Source: Phyto melanocephala | Taxonomy: Eukaryota > Arthropoda > Insecta > Diptera > Rhinophoridae | NCBI GenBank assembly: GCA_941918925.1 | Contig: OW799236.1 | Location: forward strand, 121,283,062-121,347,061 | Direction: 5' to 3' | DNA length: 64,000 nucleotides | Shown: piece after piece, positions 61,728 to 64,000 of the stretch | Position numbering within the stretch: position 1 is the first letter of the stretch | Layout: each line of letters opens with the position of its first letter | Program-made: the position numbers and the translations under genes | Notes under the pieces: model-generated | Told to the model about the DNA's origin: nothing | Databases searched by the model: none | The model's input: the letters and a program-made list of their open reading frames with translations, nothing else

Positions 61728-61866
61728 ACATAGCTAGATCGTCATAAAATCAAACCCTGATTCAGAATATATATACTTTATGGGGTCTAAAATGGATATT
61801 TCGATGTGTTACAAACGGAATGACAAAATGAATATACCCCCACCATTTTTTTGGTGGCGGGTATAA

Positions 61867-64000
61867 TAATGTGGCAGCCTTAGCATCAATAAGAGTTTGT
61901 ATTGCTGGCAATACTATTTCTAATGGTAATGCAGTGGTAGAGCCTGTTCCTATAACGTCTGGCAATACTACTTATATAGGATTATTGCTTCCTTTTCCAT
62001 TTAAAGTGATCCATTTATCCGTATGAGGGCGTATGAACAATATAATAACAAAGATAATTTTAATAACAAAAAAATCATATACCAAAGTAACACAATTTAT
62101 TGTTTAAGCAGAATAATAAAAAAAATTTTAAAATTTAGAGTTCCTTTAATTTTTTCAGTTTGTTATAATATATATTTGATACAATTTTTATTTTAACTTG
62201 TAAGCAAAAATAATTTATACGGTTTTATAAAAATTCTCTTAGTTTTCAGAAGAGTATTTTATTTAACTGTTTTTTCTATTTTGGTGTTCTCTTTACTTCT
62301 TAATTTTTTTCTGTGCTTTTTGTAACAATAAATTGAAACTTAAAAAGCATACTGTTTGCGATTTTTTCCTCATTCGCGTAACGTCTGTTGCCTAAAAGTA
62401 TCGTTGCTCCGGTTGAATTTATGATTTTTTTTAAATCTAAAAACAATAAAAGAAATAAAAAACATTTATTAAAGAAATAATTACACATACAAACGCGCGT
62501 GTTTTTTGTTTTAAGTTTTTTCTTTCGTTTATTCTTTCTTAAAAAAATATATATGTTCATATATATGTACATACATATGTATATTTAAATCTATAAAATT
62601 ACGAAGATACGCAGTAAAAAATATAAATAAATACAAACAAAAAACAAGCAACTACTTACTAATTTCTATTGTCGTTCATTAGGCAAAAACAATTGACTTT
62701 GTGTAAATAGGTAAAATTTGATTTTATTTCAAATATAAAAAATAACTATACAAAGGTTTATTTAAAAAGAAAAGAGAGATAGAGAGAGTGAGAGAGTGGA
62801 AGTTTAGCAAGTGTGGTGTTTTCTCTTGTTTATTTGTGTATTAAATATAAAATACGTTGAATTTAAACTTAAATGTGTCGATGTCTGTTTATTTGACAAA
62901 AAAAAAATAAAAGTTTTTATTTCAGATTTTTTTTAGCGCGCTAGTATGTGAAACGTAAAACGAAGTTTTAAAATTAAATGATAAAAAGCAAATGAAAAAT
63001 GCTGACGTTTTATATTTCAAAATTAATATAGATATACAAATAAAAAAAAGTTATATGTATATGTATGCATATCTGTTAAAAAAAAGAATTAAAATTTAAG
63101 AAAAAAAAAATAATCAAAATTCTAAGAAAATACTACCAAGTGTCTTTATGGGTTTTTAAATAACGTAACTTATGCAAATATATCATCTCTAAATATTTAT
63201 AAACACATATGTAAATACTATATGTTTTTATGTACATACATACATATGTACGTACCTACAAGATCTTTAATGACAGTTTAACATATTATAAAACAAAATT
63301 TGACAAAAATGTAAGTAAAACAATATAGAAAAGATATTTAACAAAAAACCTTTAATAAAAAGAGATGAAATAGTAGTAGTACCTTGAAAAAATTTCTACA
63401 TAAAAATGATCACCTATTAAATTAAATTATTTCTCCTCCCCTCTTAAATACAATCACTCTTATACAATCTACTGTTATTTACAAACTAATAATATGTATG
63501 TGCATGTTTGATAGTGTTGCCGATTTTTTGAAAATTATTAAATAATATTAACTAGTTAGGACTTTTTAAACAGTTTTTAAAAATTTTGGAAAGCAGCTAA
63601 AATGTATTAGAAAAGCCTAGACTCAATAATTTATATATTTTTGCTCTTAGATATGTATATATTTTCTGACGATACATACGTTTTTTCTACAAAAATTATT
63701 GAGATATGAAGTACAATACTCTAGTCTTAAATAAAAATTTAGCACAAACAATTTAACATCTTTTAGTGTATTGTAACAATTAAATCAGGTTCAACCACCT
63801 ATATTTTTTTACTTTTTTAATTTCTTTTTAAACCAATATGAATTTTTTATTTTACTAATAAAAATGTATTTTTCGCAAAAAAGGGATGTAAAGGGGCACT
63901 AAGAAAACTTGTAAAATATTTCTATTAAAACCAATATAATATATCTGGACGAATTAAATATATTTTAAATAAGCTTCCATTCCTTAGAGTGAACAAGATA
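61867..64000. other. Mostly non-coding, with two uncertain exon-like stretches
   Basis: 61868-61980 is open on both strands and borders the DINE head. 62300-62436 (- strand) is an ORF that starts at a TTGTTTTTAG acceptor-like site. A GAGAGATAGAGAGAGTGAGA run is at 62773-62792. No named gene can be supported. Confidence 0.4.

Larger units (their letters stand above)
59410..61866 (-). mobile_element. DINE-like element, family B, with a 288-bp tandem array
   Basis: The tail (CAAGTAAGAGC, hairpin ATTCGGCTGTGCCGAAT) is at the left. The head (GGTGGCGGGTATAA) is at the right and is preceded by a CGGACAGA microsatellite (61655-61727). The centre (about 60170-61200) is an array with a period of 288 bp: GGGCGTTATAGT starts at 60461, 60749 and 61037, with a decayed unit from about 60173. 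Each unit carries GTGGGCGTAAAAGTGGGCGT. A mariner remnant (59552-60166) interrupts the tail side. No DINE protein is encoded, so it would need an autonomous Helentron. Confidence 0.82.

Noticed and set aside
1..64000. CRISPR arrays, rRNA and tRNA genes
   Set aside because: None seen by eye; a tRNA scan would be needed to exclude a cryptic tRNA.

Overview
The window looks like nuclear DNA of a higher (schizophoran) fly, probably a calyptrate such as a blowfly. The DNA is very AT-rich and has short GT-AG introns. It carries two genes with clear insect orthologues: cabut (a TIEG/KLF-type zinc-finger factor) and MED15 (a Mediator subunit). It also holds many DINE-1/Helentron-like elements, mariner remnants and small inverted-repeat elements. 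The species is inferred; no marker in the window fixes it.

Layout. Positions 1-48,700 hold no protein-coding gene that I can support. This is a desert of more than 45 kb: AT-rich spacer studded with repeats. They include at least nine DINE-like copies (one nested inside another, one a head-to-head chimera), two decayed mariners, a Helitron helicase remnant with its CTAG 3' end, and about a dozen MITE-like elements, several with exact 8-bp target duplications. It also holds two dispersed copies, on opposite strands, of a 69-nt motif with the core of a type I hammerhead ribozyme. cabut follows on the + strand, with two coding exons (48733-48798 and 51183-52709) around a 2.4-kb intron. MED15 follows on the - strand, with six coding exons between 57410 and 54330. 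The two genes converge on a 1.6-kb AT-rich spacer. Upstream of MED15 (57.6-64 kb) are a 536-bp MITE, a TTA microsatellite, and a 2.5-kb DINE that carries a 288-bp tandem array and an inserted, internally deleted mariner. A doubtful exon-like ORF lies near 62.3-62.4 kb.

How it fits together. Cabut is a sequence-specific regulator of the Sp/KLF class. MED15 is the activator-binding tail subunit of Mediator. Both act in RNA polymerase II transcription, but nothing here shows joint regulation. The desert upstream of cabut and its long first intron are the natural places for its regulatory DNA. A 14-bp palindrome with an E-box (TGTTCACGTGAACA) occurs once in each.

The most unusual signal is the hammerhead-like pair (22518-22586 on +, 32506-32574 on -). 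It has core CTGATGA/GAAA, a stem I of GAGTG/CACTC with a distal CCGA/TCGG, and a short self-complementary stem III. That resembles the dimeric hammerheads described with Penelope-like retroelements.
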